A stretch of 61,807 nucleotides of DNA from an uncultured Bacteroidales bacterium (GTDB lineage: Bacteria; Bacteroidota; Bacteroidia; Bacteroidales; FEN-979). The DNA lies in the NCBI GenBank assembly GCA_903837605.1, contig CAILVF010000093.1:1-61807 (forward strand), in the 5' to 3' direction. Under the pieces are notes generated by a model, which was not told where the DNA came from, searched no databases, and saw only the letters and a list, made by a program, of their open reading frames with translations. The translations under genes and the position numbers were made by a program. Positions 18,301-25,754 of this stretch are shown here, piece by piece; positions within the stretch are counted from its first letter, which is position 1; every line of letters starts with the position of its first letter.

Positions 18301-20985
18301 GGTACCGGGAGCAGAGGAAGTAACCTGGCTGTCAAAATAATAACTTGCTGTGGGCGTGTCGGTAAGAACAATACCGAAACCGTTTGTATACTGGCAATCG
18401 GCTCCTCCGCCTGAGGTGTTGTTAAAGGCAAGGGCCGAGGTCCCTCCAATATATGTAAAATTCAGGTCCACTATCTTACCTCCGCTGGCAATGGTTACGC
18501 CTGTTGCATTGGTAAAGGTGATCATGATCTTATTCACCGAGCCTGATACGACTGAATTGACGATGCTTGCACCTGTCAGCACGCTGGCGAGGTTTGAAAA
18601 TGAAGAATAGGTCATCTTCGTGGGATCGTATTCGAGCCTGAGGGAGAAACTGGCAATATTGTTAAAGTTGACAGTCGTAAGAGGGATTGCGACAGTTGCT
18701 GCCGGGCAGGCTGCCAGGGTTCCTGCAGTGGTAATGGGAGCCGTGGTTGGCAGGGGGTTGACAGTAACAGCAAAAGCCGCAGAAACAGTGCCGCTCCCGC
18801 AGGTATTTGTTCCCTGTACGGTGATATTCCCCGAAGTAGCCGATACGGAGTAATTAACAGTGATCGAATTTGTATTGGCACCTGTGGCTATGGAAGCTCC
18901 TGTAGGCAGGGACCATGTATAGCCTGTCGCATTGGTGATGGCGGGCACTGAATAGGCAATGCCGCTCTGGCCCTGGGTTACCGTGGCAGTTCCCGTGATG
19001 GTGCCGGCCGCCCCCGGAAGGGGGTTCAATGTCACTGCGGCATCATGGTAATAAGTGGCGGTTGGAAGGTCATTCAACGCATTTCCCGTTGCATCGGCAT
19101 ATTCACAGTCGGAGCCGCCGTTACTGGTATTATCGAAGGAAAGGGTTGGCGATCCCGAGACTAAAGTAAAATTCAGATCAGCCAGTTTGGAGCCGTCAGT
19201 AAGAGTTTTGGGATTCACATCCGACCAAACGAACATGATCTTGGAGTGAGTTCCATCGACACTGATATTGTTCACTACCAATCCGGTCAGTGTAGAGTTC
19301 AGGTTGGTTGCATTCACAAAGGTCATCAGGGTTGGATTATAATTGAGCCGCAACGACATTGCCGTGATTGAAGTGAAGGCCGTTACCGTTACCGGGATGG
19401 TAAACGCGGTTCCTGCACATGCGGAAAGGCTCCCCGCAGTAGTGATGGGGGCATTCTGGGGCGTATTTACAGTGATGGCTTTGCATGAGGAGGTTCCGCT
19501 TCCGCAAGTGTTTGTACCGTAAACACAAATATTGCCTGAAACTGCATTGGAAGAGAAATTCACGGTAATTGAATTGGTATTTGCGCCTGAAGCAATGGTA
19601 CCGCCTGTAGGCAGTGTCCATACATATCCGGTTGCATTGGCAATTACAGGAACCGAATAGGGAACGCCATTGGTCCCCTGCACTACTGTTGCAAGACCGG
19701 TGATGGTTCCTGCTGCTGCAGGAGCTGAGGATGAAACCTGTCCGTTAGTGTAGAAATCGGCCGTGGGTGTATCGGTAAGAACAATGCTGTAACCATTGGT
19801 GTACTGGCAATCGGCCCCCCCGTTAGAGGTATTGTTGAAGGAGAGGGAAGAAGTGCCCGAAATGAAGTTAAACACCAGGTCGATAAGCTTACCGCCATTC
19901 GTTATGGCTGCGGCAGTACCCGACCATGTGATCAGCACATAGTGAAGACTGGAAGATACAGTATTATCGGTGATCACGGCTCCCGGGATGGCTGCGTTTC
20001 GATTCGCGTAAGAAGCATAGGTCATTTTCGAATAATCGTATTCGAGTTTCAGCGAGAAAGCGCCTATATTGGTGAAATTGGTTACATTCAGGGGCACGGT
20101 AGCCTGGGCAGCCGGACAAACAGAAACAGTGCCGGCTGTGGTGATCGGGGCATTGGTGACGAGCGGGGTCACAGTGACCGGGAAGGCAGCAGAAACAGTG
20201 CCGTTACCACAGGTGTTGGAACCGTAAACAGTGATGTTTCCCGATACTGCGCTGGCCGAAAAATTAACAGTGATGGAATTGGTATTTGAACCCGAAGCAA
20301 TGGTGGCTCCTGTCGGCAGGCTCCAGGTATACCCTGTGGCGTTTGCAATAGCTGGTACGGAATAAGCCACGCCAGGCTGGCCCTGGGAAACGGTTGCAGA
20401 CCCTGTGATGGCGCCTGCTGCGGAAGGCAGGGGGTTACCGCTAATGCTGCCATTGATATAATAGGTCGCCGTAGGGATATCATTCATCGGATCTCCGTTT
20501 ATATCGGCATATTCACAGTTGCCGCCCCCGTTTGACGTATTGTCGAAAGCGAGAGTCGTACTCCCCGAGATATAGTTGAATTTTAATTCAAGGAAGGTTC
20601 CCCCGCTGGCTATTGTCCTTGCCGTCAGATCCGACCATACGATCATGATGGAATGTAAAGTGGTAGAGGTCACAAGATCGCTGACTGAAATACCTGTAAT
20701 GACCGGATTCAGGTTAGCGAAAGTGCTGTAGGTCATTATAGTTGGATTGTAATCAATCTTAAGCGATATGGCCGTGATATTCGTAAAGCCTGTGACTGTT
20801 ATGGGGGATGTTATCAGGGTTCCCGGACAGGCCGCCACAGAAGCCGCCGTTGTGATTGGGGCATTGATTGAATAAACCTTTGAAGGGCCTATCAATAATA
20901 TCATCATTACCAATAAGACACAAATTTGTCGGATTGTTCTCATAACTGTTTGTTTTATATTTATTGACATAGTTTCAGTGTTCAT
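15331..20985 (-). CDS. Multi-cohesin scaffold-like protein with dockerin-like module and T9SS type A domain
   Basis: This 1884-residue exported protein has a signal peptide best explained by an internal ATG at 20943 (MRTIRQICVLLVMMILL). From residue about 41 to 1215, five cohesin-like domains alternate with PKD-like spacers. Each cohesin starts APITT, has a SLKIDYNPTIMTY-type strand, an IMIVWSD strand, and either a CEYADINGDPMND loop (cohesins 1, 3, 5) or a CQYTNGYSIVLTD loop (2, 4). Three further PKD-like domains reach about 1480. Then come a carboxypeptidase-regulatory-like domain (SGTFKYNNTAETPLDSVWV), a divergent dockerin (NALDATKVSRHVAG; ADVNLSYTINALD), a further cohesin-like sandwich and a T9SS type A domain (LFPNPAKDYM to KIVINK). 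It heads the minus-strand run containing the dockerin proteases. Role as a docking scaffold is inferred from domain order. Confidence 0.9.
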   Translation of the reverse strand: MNTETMSINIKQTVMRTIRQICVLLVMMILLIGPSKVYSINAPITTAASVAACPGTLITSPITVTGFTNITAISLKIDYNPTIMTYSTFANLNPVITGISVSDLVTSTTLHSIMIVWSDLTARTIASGGTFLELKFNYISGSTTLAFDNTSNGGGNCEYADINGDPMNDIPTATYYINGSISGNPLPSAAGAITGSATVSQGQPGVAYSVPAIANATGYTWSLPTGATIASGSNTNSITVNFSASAVSGNITVYGSNTCGNGTVSAAFPVTVTPLVTNAPITTAGTVSVCPAAQATVPLNVTNFTNIGAFSLKLEYDYSKMTYASYANRNAAIPGAVITDNTVSSSLHYVLITWSGTAAAITNGGKLIDLVFNFISGTSSLSFNNTSNGGADCQYTNGYSIVLTDTPTADFYTNGQVSSSAPAAAGTITGLATVVQGTNGVPYSVPVIANATGYVWTLPTGGTIASGANTNSITVNFSSNAVSGNICVYGTNTCGSGTSSCKAITVNTPQNAPITTAGSLSACAGTAFTIPVTVTAFTSITAMSLRLNYNPTLMTFVNATNLNSTLTGLVVNNISVDGTHSKIMFVWSDVNPKTLTDGSKLADLNFTLVSGSPTLSFDNTSNGGSDCEYADATGNALNDLPTATYYHDAAVTLNPLPGAAGTITGTATVTQGQSGIAYSVPAITNATGYTWSLPTGASIATGANTNSITVNYSVSATSGNITVQGTNTCGSGTVSAAFAVTVNPLPTTAPITTAGTLAACPAATVAIPLTTVNFNNIASFSLRLEYDPTKMTYSSFSNLASVLTGASIVNSVVSGSVNKIMITFTNATGVTIASGGKIVDLNFTYIGGTSALAFNNTSGGGADCQYTNGFGIVLTDTPTASYYFDSQVTSSAPGTPGTITGLTVVPQGTSGVAYSVPAVTNATGYAWTLPPNATIASGANTRSITVDFAPNSTSGTITVAGTNTCGTGPVSAPLSVTVNPVQNAPITTVGGATPCVGTQITLPVTVVDFDQITAISLRIDYNPQVMTWVGSLNLNPTLTGLIVTNNSIDATHSKVMFVWSDVAPKTLTAGSKIADLRFNFISGNTTLAFNNTANGGSDCEYGDLNGNPLNDLPSAMYYINGAITGLNLPGAGGTITGPATVCQGSTGNVYSVSAISSATGYSWSLPTGASITAGDNTNSITVSYSLSAVAGNISVYGTNNCGNGTASPALAITVNPKPSNPGVIVGNADVCQGTTGVTYTIPAIGNATSYSWTVPTGATIMSGRTSNSITVDFAPTAVSGNITVVGINDCGSSLVPSTLLVSLHPVPAQAGIISGPGTVCQGSTGNVYSVAPVTDATAYTWTLPTGATITAGSNTNSITVSFSAIATAGNMSVYGHSDYCQGASSPNKAISLNPLPSNAGAITGITTVTQGTPGITYSVPSITNATGYNWVVPSGVNIVSGANTNTIVVDFTLLAAAGNITVSGTNDCGPGQESSLYVNVIQLGYTISGTFKYNNTAETPLDSVWVYLKQNGSTIKTARTDLTGSYAFYNVFTGTYTVSAVTSKPWNGVNALDATKVSRHVAGLEILPIGVRQDAADVNLSYTINALDATKIKRRVANLDNSFARGDWWFDKVTVGGDTVIVGTTNVTYNFYGLAVGDVNGSYNPSTGAKSAEGLNLRYDQTIKKGKNKEFNLSLRIDRPVSFTAITAVLHFPENLIRVKSASVKQGDLVYNVLPGEVRLVWAEVQPMSLEANESIVNLVVETTDQVANGDLIRFTMGDETEFGDENAKVISGFDLLMADVSVDNSNSVENLASNNYNLSLFPNPAKDYMNISFEIPAEVEVNCEVVSVIGEKMIQHSWGSLSKGKQLTQLDLKNLPSGVYFLNMIFDDKGEAKRIVQKIVINK
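17620..20865 (-). repeat. Cohesin/PKD-like array, A-B-A-B-A arrangement
   Basis: Five cohesin-like units of about 145 residues, each followed by a PKD-like unit of about 90 residues, give a period near 235 residues (705 bp). Units 1, 3 and 5 share the CEY-x-D-x-N-G-x-P-x-N-D loop; units 2 and 4 share CQYTNG-(Y/F)-(S/G)-IVLTDTPTA. The pattern indicates duplication of a two-cohesin block. Confidence 0.8.
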
Positions 20986-21122
20986 GGTTGCATACTAATT
21001 CGGACAAGTTAAAAATATATATAAAATTACAAAAAAAATACAAATTCCCTATGTGAATTTATTTAACGCCGCATCCCTCAAATCAACGCAGGGTTTTAAT
21101 AAATTAACGCTAAGGGATTTTC

Positions 21123-22574
21123 TCACTTAACGGCTTTGAAAAGTTCTTCAGGAGTGTTCGGGAGAGAAATAATTTCCCGGGTAAGAGCATCGATCAGTAT
21201 CATAACGGGGGTGGACAATACATAGTAATCGTTGGCTGCTTTGCTGTTGACACCTTCAGCAGCTTTCATATGTTTCCATCCTTTCAGTTTCAGTATCTTT
21301 TCATCCCAGGCTTTTTTTGCAGTTTCCGTTTCATCGAGGCTTATTGCTATGATGTCGGTTTTACTGCGGATGTCGGGTTGTTGCTGCCATGGGTAAAGTT
21401 TCTCAACTGTCTCTGCACAATGGCTGCAATCGGCCGACCAGAACAGGACAATAATATATTTACTTTTTGTCTGAAATTTATCAAGATCAAAGGGATTGCC
21501 TTCAGCGTCGTTCATTACAATCTCCGGGGCTTTGGTGCCGGGCACAAGTGTTTGTATGCCTTTTAACCTGCGGGCGATTTCCTGGCGTTTTGAAGTGAGG
21601 CAGTCAGGATCATTCAGGTAGGGTTCCAGCACTTTCATACCTGCATCGATAGCGTTGGCTTCATAGCCCCTGTAGAAATAATCGACCATCCATCCGTATA
21701 CAAGCGGATTGCCCTGCTTTGCCCTTTCAATTGCCGTTTTACCAGCCAGGGGGAACAATGAATCCCTCAGGGCAGTTGTTGTACACAACTGTCCGTACAG
21801 GTTCACATAATTATCCATCCATTTGATCAGGTTCGAGGTTTTGACGAGAAGGGGATCCTTGAAATCCATCCCGTCAAAATAATGAGTTATCAGGTTGTTG
21901 ATCCTGTCGGTCTCACTGCCTTTGAAACTTATCTCGGGAACATACTGAAAGCAGTACAGGTTGCTCACAAAGAAGGATTTGTCTTGCTGTTCGCGGCCCT
22001 TAAGCCACTGGTCATAAGCCATCCGCCGTTTTTCAAATTCTTTAATCCCATCCTGGTAGAGTTGGGATTCAGTGTCATCATAATTCATTAAAAAGCTTTG
22101 CAGCACGGCCAGTTTTTCCTTTTTCCCGGCATTTTCCCTGGAGAACGCGGCATACAGGGCATTTTCCCTTTCACCTTTCTGGAAGCGGGTACTGTCGGCA
22201 TTATTGCAAAACATAGGACTGGCCCATAGTTCCAGGTCCTGATCGTTGAAAAAGAAATACTTTTCAGAAGGGTAAGGCGTGCTGGTTTCTTTTTCCTTAT
22301 AATCGAACCTTAAAACAAATTCCCCGGGCAGGTAATCTTTTGAAACTGTAATTTTTGTTGTTTCTCCGTTTTTTATGCCCGGAACTTCAGTAATTGTCTT
22401 GCTTGTACGGGATACCGAAAGCGACATGAGGGTGATCTTACTTTCAAAAACGCCCCGGAGATGGATGGTCAGGGTAATGTCATGGGGCTGGATTTGTCCA
22501 CAACAAACAGAAGCTGAGGATATAAGAAATATTCCAATAAGGATATCCCTTAATTTATTTCTGCGGATGTTCAT
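21123..22574 (-). CDS. Exported thioredoxin-like (TlpA/AhpC-type) protein
   Basis: This 483-residue protein has signal peptide region MNIRRNKLRDILIGIFLISSASVCCG. The N-terminal ~330 residues are an uncharacterised region of the kind that precedes thioredoxin folds in Bacteroidota (DUF4369/DUF5106-like). The C-terminal ~140 residues are thioredoxin-like: PGTKAPEIVMNDAEGNPFDL, then IVLFWSADCSHCAETVEKL with a C-S-H-C redox motif, and a cis-Pro-like STPVMILID. Expected function is thiol-disulfide exchange in the periplasm or at the envelope. It is the last gene of a closely spaced minus-strand run, 24 bp after the gene at 22599. The upstream products carry many conserved Cys residues, so disulfide handling of those proteins is a reasonable inference. 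Confidence 0.85.
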   Translation of the reverse strand: MNIRRNKLRDILIGIFLISSASVCCGQIQPHDITLTIHLRGVFESKITLMSLSVSRTSKTITEVPGIKNGETTKITVSKDYLPGEFVLRFDYKEKETSTPYPSEKYFFFNDQDLELWASPMFCNNADSTRFQKGERENALYAAFSRENAGKKEKLAVLQSFLMNYDDTESQLYQDGIKEFEKRRMAYDQWLKGREQQDKSFFVSNLYCFQYVPEISFKGSETDRINNLITHYFDGMDFKDPLLVKTSNLIKWMDNYVNLYGQLCTTTALRDSLFPLAGKTAIERAKQGNPLVYGWMVDYFYRGYEANAIDAGMKVLEPYLNDPDCLTSKRQEIARRLKGIQTLVPGTKAPEIVMNDAEGNPFDLDKFQTKSKYIIVLFWSADCSHCAETVEKLYPWQQQPDIRSKTDIIAISLDETETAKKAWDEKILKLKGWKHMKAAEGVNSKAANDYYVLSTPVMILIDALTREIISLPNTPEELFKAVK

Positions 22575-22598
22575 TCCGCAAAGATAATAAAAGCTGCT

Positions 22599-23624
22599 TT
22601 ATCTGACGCAGCGCAAAGTAAATCCCGACGTTTTGTTACTGGTGATCCAGCATTTCGCAGGTTCTCCCGTGATATTTGTTGCACTGCCATAAACAGTTGT
22701 TTTATCAACCGGTGCAACGCCTCCCGTGACAAGATGATTTTTTGAGAAAGAAAATCCGCAGGCCCAGGGCTGGGTCGTACAACTGACTTCTTGTCCGTAT
22801 GCAGTTCCAAGGCTGTTGGTTGCATAGGCCCTGATATAATAAACAGTATTTGAAATGAGACCTGTCAAACTGCTGGCAAAGATTCCATTCCCTCCTCCAT
22901 CAGTCGTATGGCTGCCGTCAATCGTGGGACCGGAAGAAGTGCTCCAGCAGACTCCCCTTGAAGTTACCGTCACCCCTCCTTCGGAAAAAACATTCCCGCC
23001 ACCACCGGCTGCACCAGGCGAAACAGCTGCCGCTGCAGCAGTTAAAACTACCGGAAGCTCCTGGGTCGGGGCAGGAATGTTACTTCCGTTCACATCGCCA
23101 ACGCAAAGAACATTAAAATCCTGGATGACTGCGGCTCCGTTAACGATAATGGTGTCTCCCCCGGTAGATAATTTCGCTATTGTCCAGTCGCCACGGTCAA
23201 AATAGTTCTCCAGTGCCGCAACCCTTCGTTTGATCTTGACGGCATCGGTTCCATTGATGGAATTGCTGAGGTTGACGTCAGCCGCCTGAAGCTTCACCGG
23301 TTCGGTCATGATCTCAATGCCGGCAAAGTGCCGCTGCACCTTGATCGCATCGGTGGCGTTGACACTATTCCATGGTTTGGAGGTATAGGCCAGCACCTTA
23401 TAGGTACCGTTGGAAACAGCTGCAAATGCATAATGGCCGGCGGCATCGGTCATCACCGAATCCACTCTTGCGGTTCCAAGTTTGAGAACTACCTTCACCA
23501 CATCCATGGGTGTAGACTCTGTGTTCAGATATTTGAAGTTTCCGCTAACTATCCAGGTGGATTGTGCGAAAAGAGGGCAGAATGCCATCCGCAGACAAAG
23601 AAAAGTAAAAAACAGTTTCTTCAT
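22599..23624 (-). CDS. Dockerin-like secreted protein with internally deleted FISUMP domain
   Basis: This 341-residue protein has signal peptide MKKLFFTFLCLRMAFCPLFA. A carboxypeptidase-regulatory-like domain is followed by a divergent dockerin (VNATDAIKVQRHFAG; ADVNLSNSINGTDAVKIKRR), the RGDW and VGDVNGSN motifs, an Ala/Gly-rich spacer and a fibronectin-like domain (SRGVCWSTSS to YYIRAYATNSLGT). The FISUMP domain then begins (VAPVDKTTVYGSATNI, KCWITSN) and jumps straight to its last strand (TSGFTLRCVR, stop). The paralogue at 28686-31085 has about 150 residues between the equivalent points. It starts 3 bp after the stop of the 23628 gene. No T9SS sorting domain is present, so its route to the surface is unclear. 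Confidence 0.85.
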   Translation of the reverse strand: MKKLFFTFLCLRMAFCPLFAQSTWIVSGNFKYLNTESTPMDVVKVVLKLGTARVDSVMTDAAGHYAFAAVSNGTYKVLAYTSKPWNSVNATDAIKVQRHFAGIEIMTEPVKLQAADVNLSNSINGTDAVKIKRRVAALENYFDRGDWTIAKLSTGGDTIIVNGAAVIQDFNVLCVGDVNGSNIPAPTQELPVVLTAAAAAVSPGAAGGGGNVFSEGGVTVTSRGVCWSTSSGPTIDGSHTTDGGGNGIFASSLTGLISNTVYYIRAYATNSLGTAYGQEVSCTTQPWACGFSFSKNHLVTGGVAPVDKTTVYGSATNITGEPAKCWITSNKTSGFTLRCVR

Positions 23625-23627
23625 TGA

Positions 23628-25703
23628 TTACTTATTGATAAGGATTTTCTTAGTGATGGCCTCTTCATCATTCTTTAAAACCCCTGTATAGATCCCGCTC
23701 TGCAGGTTACGAAGATCGAAAATTTGTTTGAACTTTCCATTAACCTTCACATTTAACATTTCAAAAACCATTTGTCCGAGCTTATTATAAATCAGGATGT
23801 CATAAGTTTTCTGCCTTGCGGATGTGATTTCGGCGGTGAATATGCCGTTATTGGGGACAGGATAAAGCTCAAATTTTGTTACGTTGTTTTCGGGATTGTC
23901 GACTCCTGTTGCATTTTTGTGAATTACTGAAGGGGCCCTGAGGACGAGGTTGTTTACTACTTTTCCTTCTGCATCGGCTATTTCAGATTCCCGGGTAAGT
24001 GAAAGCCTGATGTTATCGTTTATCGGGAATGGATCAGAAATTTTCGCTATAAGAGTTATCAAAGTTTCGCCAGTCGTGAGATACAGAGGCTGGGTTTCCG
24101 ACCAGGCCAGTCTTACAGAGCCATTTTCAGCAGTGTATACAGGCGCACCTTCAGGGATGCGGACCTCCCTTACCTGCATCAGGTGTTCCGGATAATCTAT
24201 TACCAGGGAGATGGCGCCAATATTAACCTCATTGTCCACCCTGATGGGTATTTCAATGATCTCACCAGGCAAGGCTTTGATTTCATTTTCCTGCTCAAGG
24301 ACAATCAATCCGGTGTTTTTCGCCCCGGTTCCGGGGATATTCGATCCATTGACATCCCCTACAAGGAGGCCGAAGAACTGGGTGTACAGGCTACCTCCTG
24401 CATAGGCCAGGGTATCGCCCCCGGTCACTTTCTCAAAAACCCAGTCGCCTCTTGTAAAGGAAGTTTCCAGGCCCGAGAACCTGCGTTTGATCTTTACAGC
24501 ATCGGTGGCATTGATGGAATTGGTGAGGTTCACATCTGCTGCCAGCAAACGGACAGAAACTGTAAACGGTTCCACGCCTGCGAAATGCCGCTGGACTTTT
24601 AAAGCGTCAGTTGCATTTACGCTTTGCCAGATCTTGTTGGACCTTGCGCTGATAGTATAGGTACCACTGGGCTTCCCGGTAAAGGAATAGGTACCCGCAA
24701 GAGTTGTTCGTACCGAGTCAATTCTGACATTATTCTGTTTAAGGATGACCCACACTGAATCGAGAGGAGTGTTAGCAGTGTTATTATATGCAAACGACCC
24801 TGTCATGCCCGGTGCTGCAGGAGCCTCACCAAGCCCAAAATCACTGAAGCCGGTCAGCGCAATCGCGTTGGTATAATTCGGACTTGTTGCAGGGAAACAC
24901 ATAATTGCCCCTCCATCCTGTTTCAGCATCATAACCTGCCTTGTGGGTGTATACCCTGTGGCATCGAGGCTTACAAAATACTGAAGGTTGGTGCCGCCGG
25001 TCTGGCTTATGGTCCAGGACCGGCTGGTGGTCAACAGGGTTACGTTAGGAGGCATGGTGCCTGATAATCCGCTTTCAAATTGTTCGGCAGTTACAATGCT
25101 GGTCCCGCTTAAACCGGTATATTGAAATGTGAGAGGCCTGTAAATACCTCCTTTCCCGAGAGGAAACACTTTGGACCCTATAGCATCGAATGTTAATCCC
25201 AGTTTCCCGCTGATATACCTGGAAGAGCCCGCATTCGCAATACTCCCTGAAGGTCCTATGATCATTGTATTAGCCCCGGTTGTGACAAGCCCGTTTTGAA
25301 GCGTAAGGGTTCCGTTTACCGTAATGGTTTTCGCAAGTACAATTCCGCTGCTGTTATTAAGGATCAGATTGCCGAAAGTTGAGGAATTGGAACCTCCTAT
25401 AGCCTGGGCCGATGTCCCGTTAAGCGTGACGCTGCTCCCGGTTAAACCGTTGAATATGCCATCGTTTTGAAGGTTCCCGTTGAGTTTAACCGAGGCCGCG
25501 GCATTGATGGTCATGTTGCCCAGGTTGAAAAGCCTGGCATTGTTAACCACCATGACAACCCCGCTGTTGACTATATAGCTGCCGTTCGTGAATTTAACAT
25601 CCTGGCCGGAAACAGGGGAGAAATGAAATCCGCAGACGATCAACAGTATTATGAGGGCTGTTTCGGATTTAAAGCCTGTAACTATTTTTTGAATCGTTTC
25701 CAT
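23628..25703 (-). CDS. T9SS-sorted protein with beta-solenoid, dockerin-like and cohesin-like domains
   Basis: This 691-residue protein has a long signal region (METIQKIVTGFKSETALIILLIV to VSGQ). Residues about 35-160 are Asn/Gly/Thr-rich strands (NLGNMTINAAASVKLNGNL, NLILNNSSGI) typical of beta-solenoid surface proteins. A carboxypeptidase-regulatory-like domain (TGSFAYNNTANTPLDSVWV) precedes a divergent dockerin (VNATDALKVQRHFAG; ADVNLTNSINATD) and a VGDVNGSN motif. A cohesin-like sandwich (NIGAISLVIDYPEHLMQVR; VRLAWSETQP) and a T9SS type A domain (LYPVPNNGIFTAEI to KKILINK) follow. The arrangement after the dockerin matches the C-terminus of the scaffold at 15331. It lies 51 bp after the 25755 gene in the same run. 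Confidence 0.88.
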   Translation of the reverse strand: METIQKIVTGFKSETALIILLIVCGFHFSPVSGQDVKFTNGSYIVNSGVVMVVNNARLFNLGNMTINAAASVKLNGNLQNDGIFNGLTGSSVTLNGTSAQAIGGSNSSTFGNLILNNSSGIVLAKTITVNGTLTLQNGLVTTGANTMIIGPSGSIANAGSSRYISGKLGLTFDAIGSKVFPLGKGGIYRPLTFQYTGLSGTSIVTAEQFESGLSGTMPPNVTLLTTSRSWTISQTGGTNLQYFVSLDATGYTPTRQVMMLKQDGGAIMCFPATSPNYTNAIALTGFSDFGLGEAPAAPGMTGSFAYNNTANTPLDSVWVILKQNNVRIDSVRTTLAGTYSFTGKPSGTYTISARSNKIWQSVNATDALKVQRHFAGVEPFTVSVRLLAADVNLTNSINATDAVKIKRRFSGLETSFTRGDWVFEKVTGGDTLAYAGGSLYTQFFGLLVGDVNGSNIPGTGAKNTGLIVLEQENEIKALPGEIIEIPIRVDNEVNIGAISLVIDYPEHLMQVREVRIPEGAPVYTAENGSVRLAWSETQPLYLTTGETLITLIAKISDPFPINDNIRLSLTRESEIADAEGKVVNNLVLRAPSVIHKNATGVDNPENNVTKFELYPVPNNGIFTAEITSARQKTYDILIYNKLGQMVFEMLNVKVNGKFKQIFDLRNLQSGIYTGVLKNDEEAITKKILINK

Positions 25704-25754
25704 GGTATTAATTTTTCTTAATTATGATATAGAACCTCATCGTTGCCATGCATT

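Noticed and set aside
1..20985. A true polysaccharide-degrading cellulosome
   Set aside because: No glycoside hydrolase or carbohydrate-binding domain was recognised in the window; the only dockerin-bearing enzymes are proteases.
20986..21122. Small RNA or promoter between the scaffold and thioredoxin genes
   Set aside because: The 137-bp gap is AT-rich, without a TAnnTTTG box on the minus strand or a stable hairpin.
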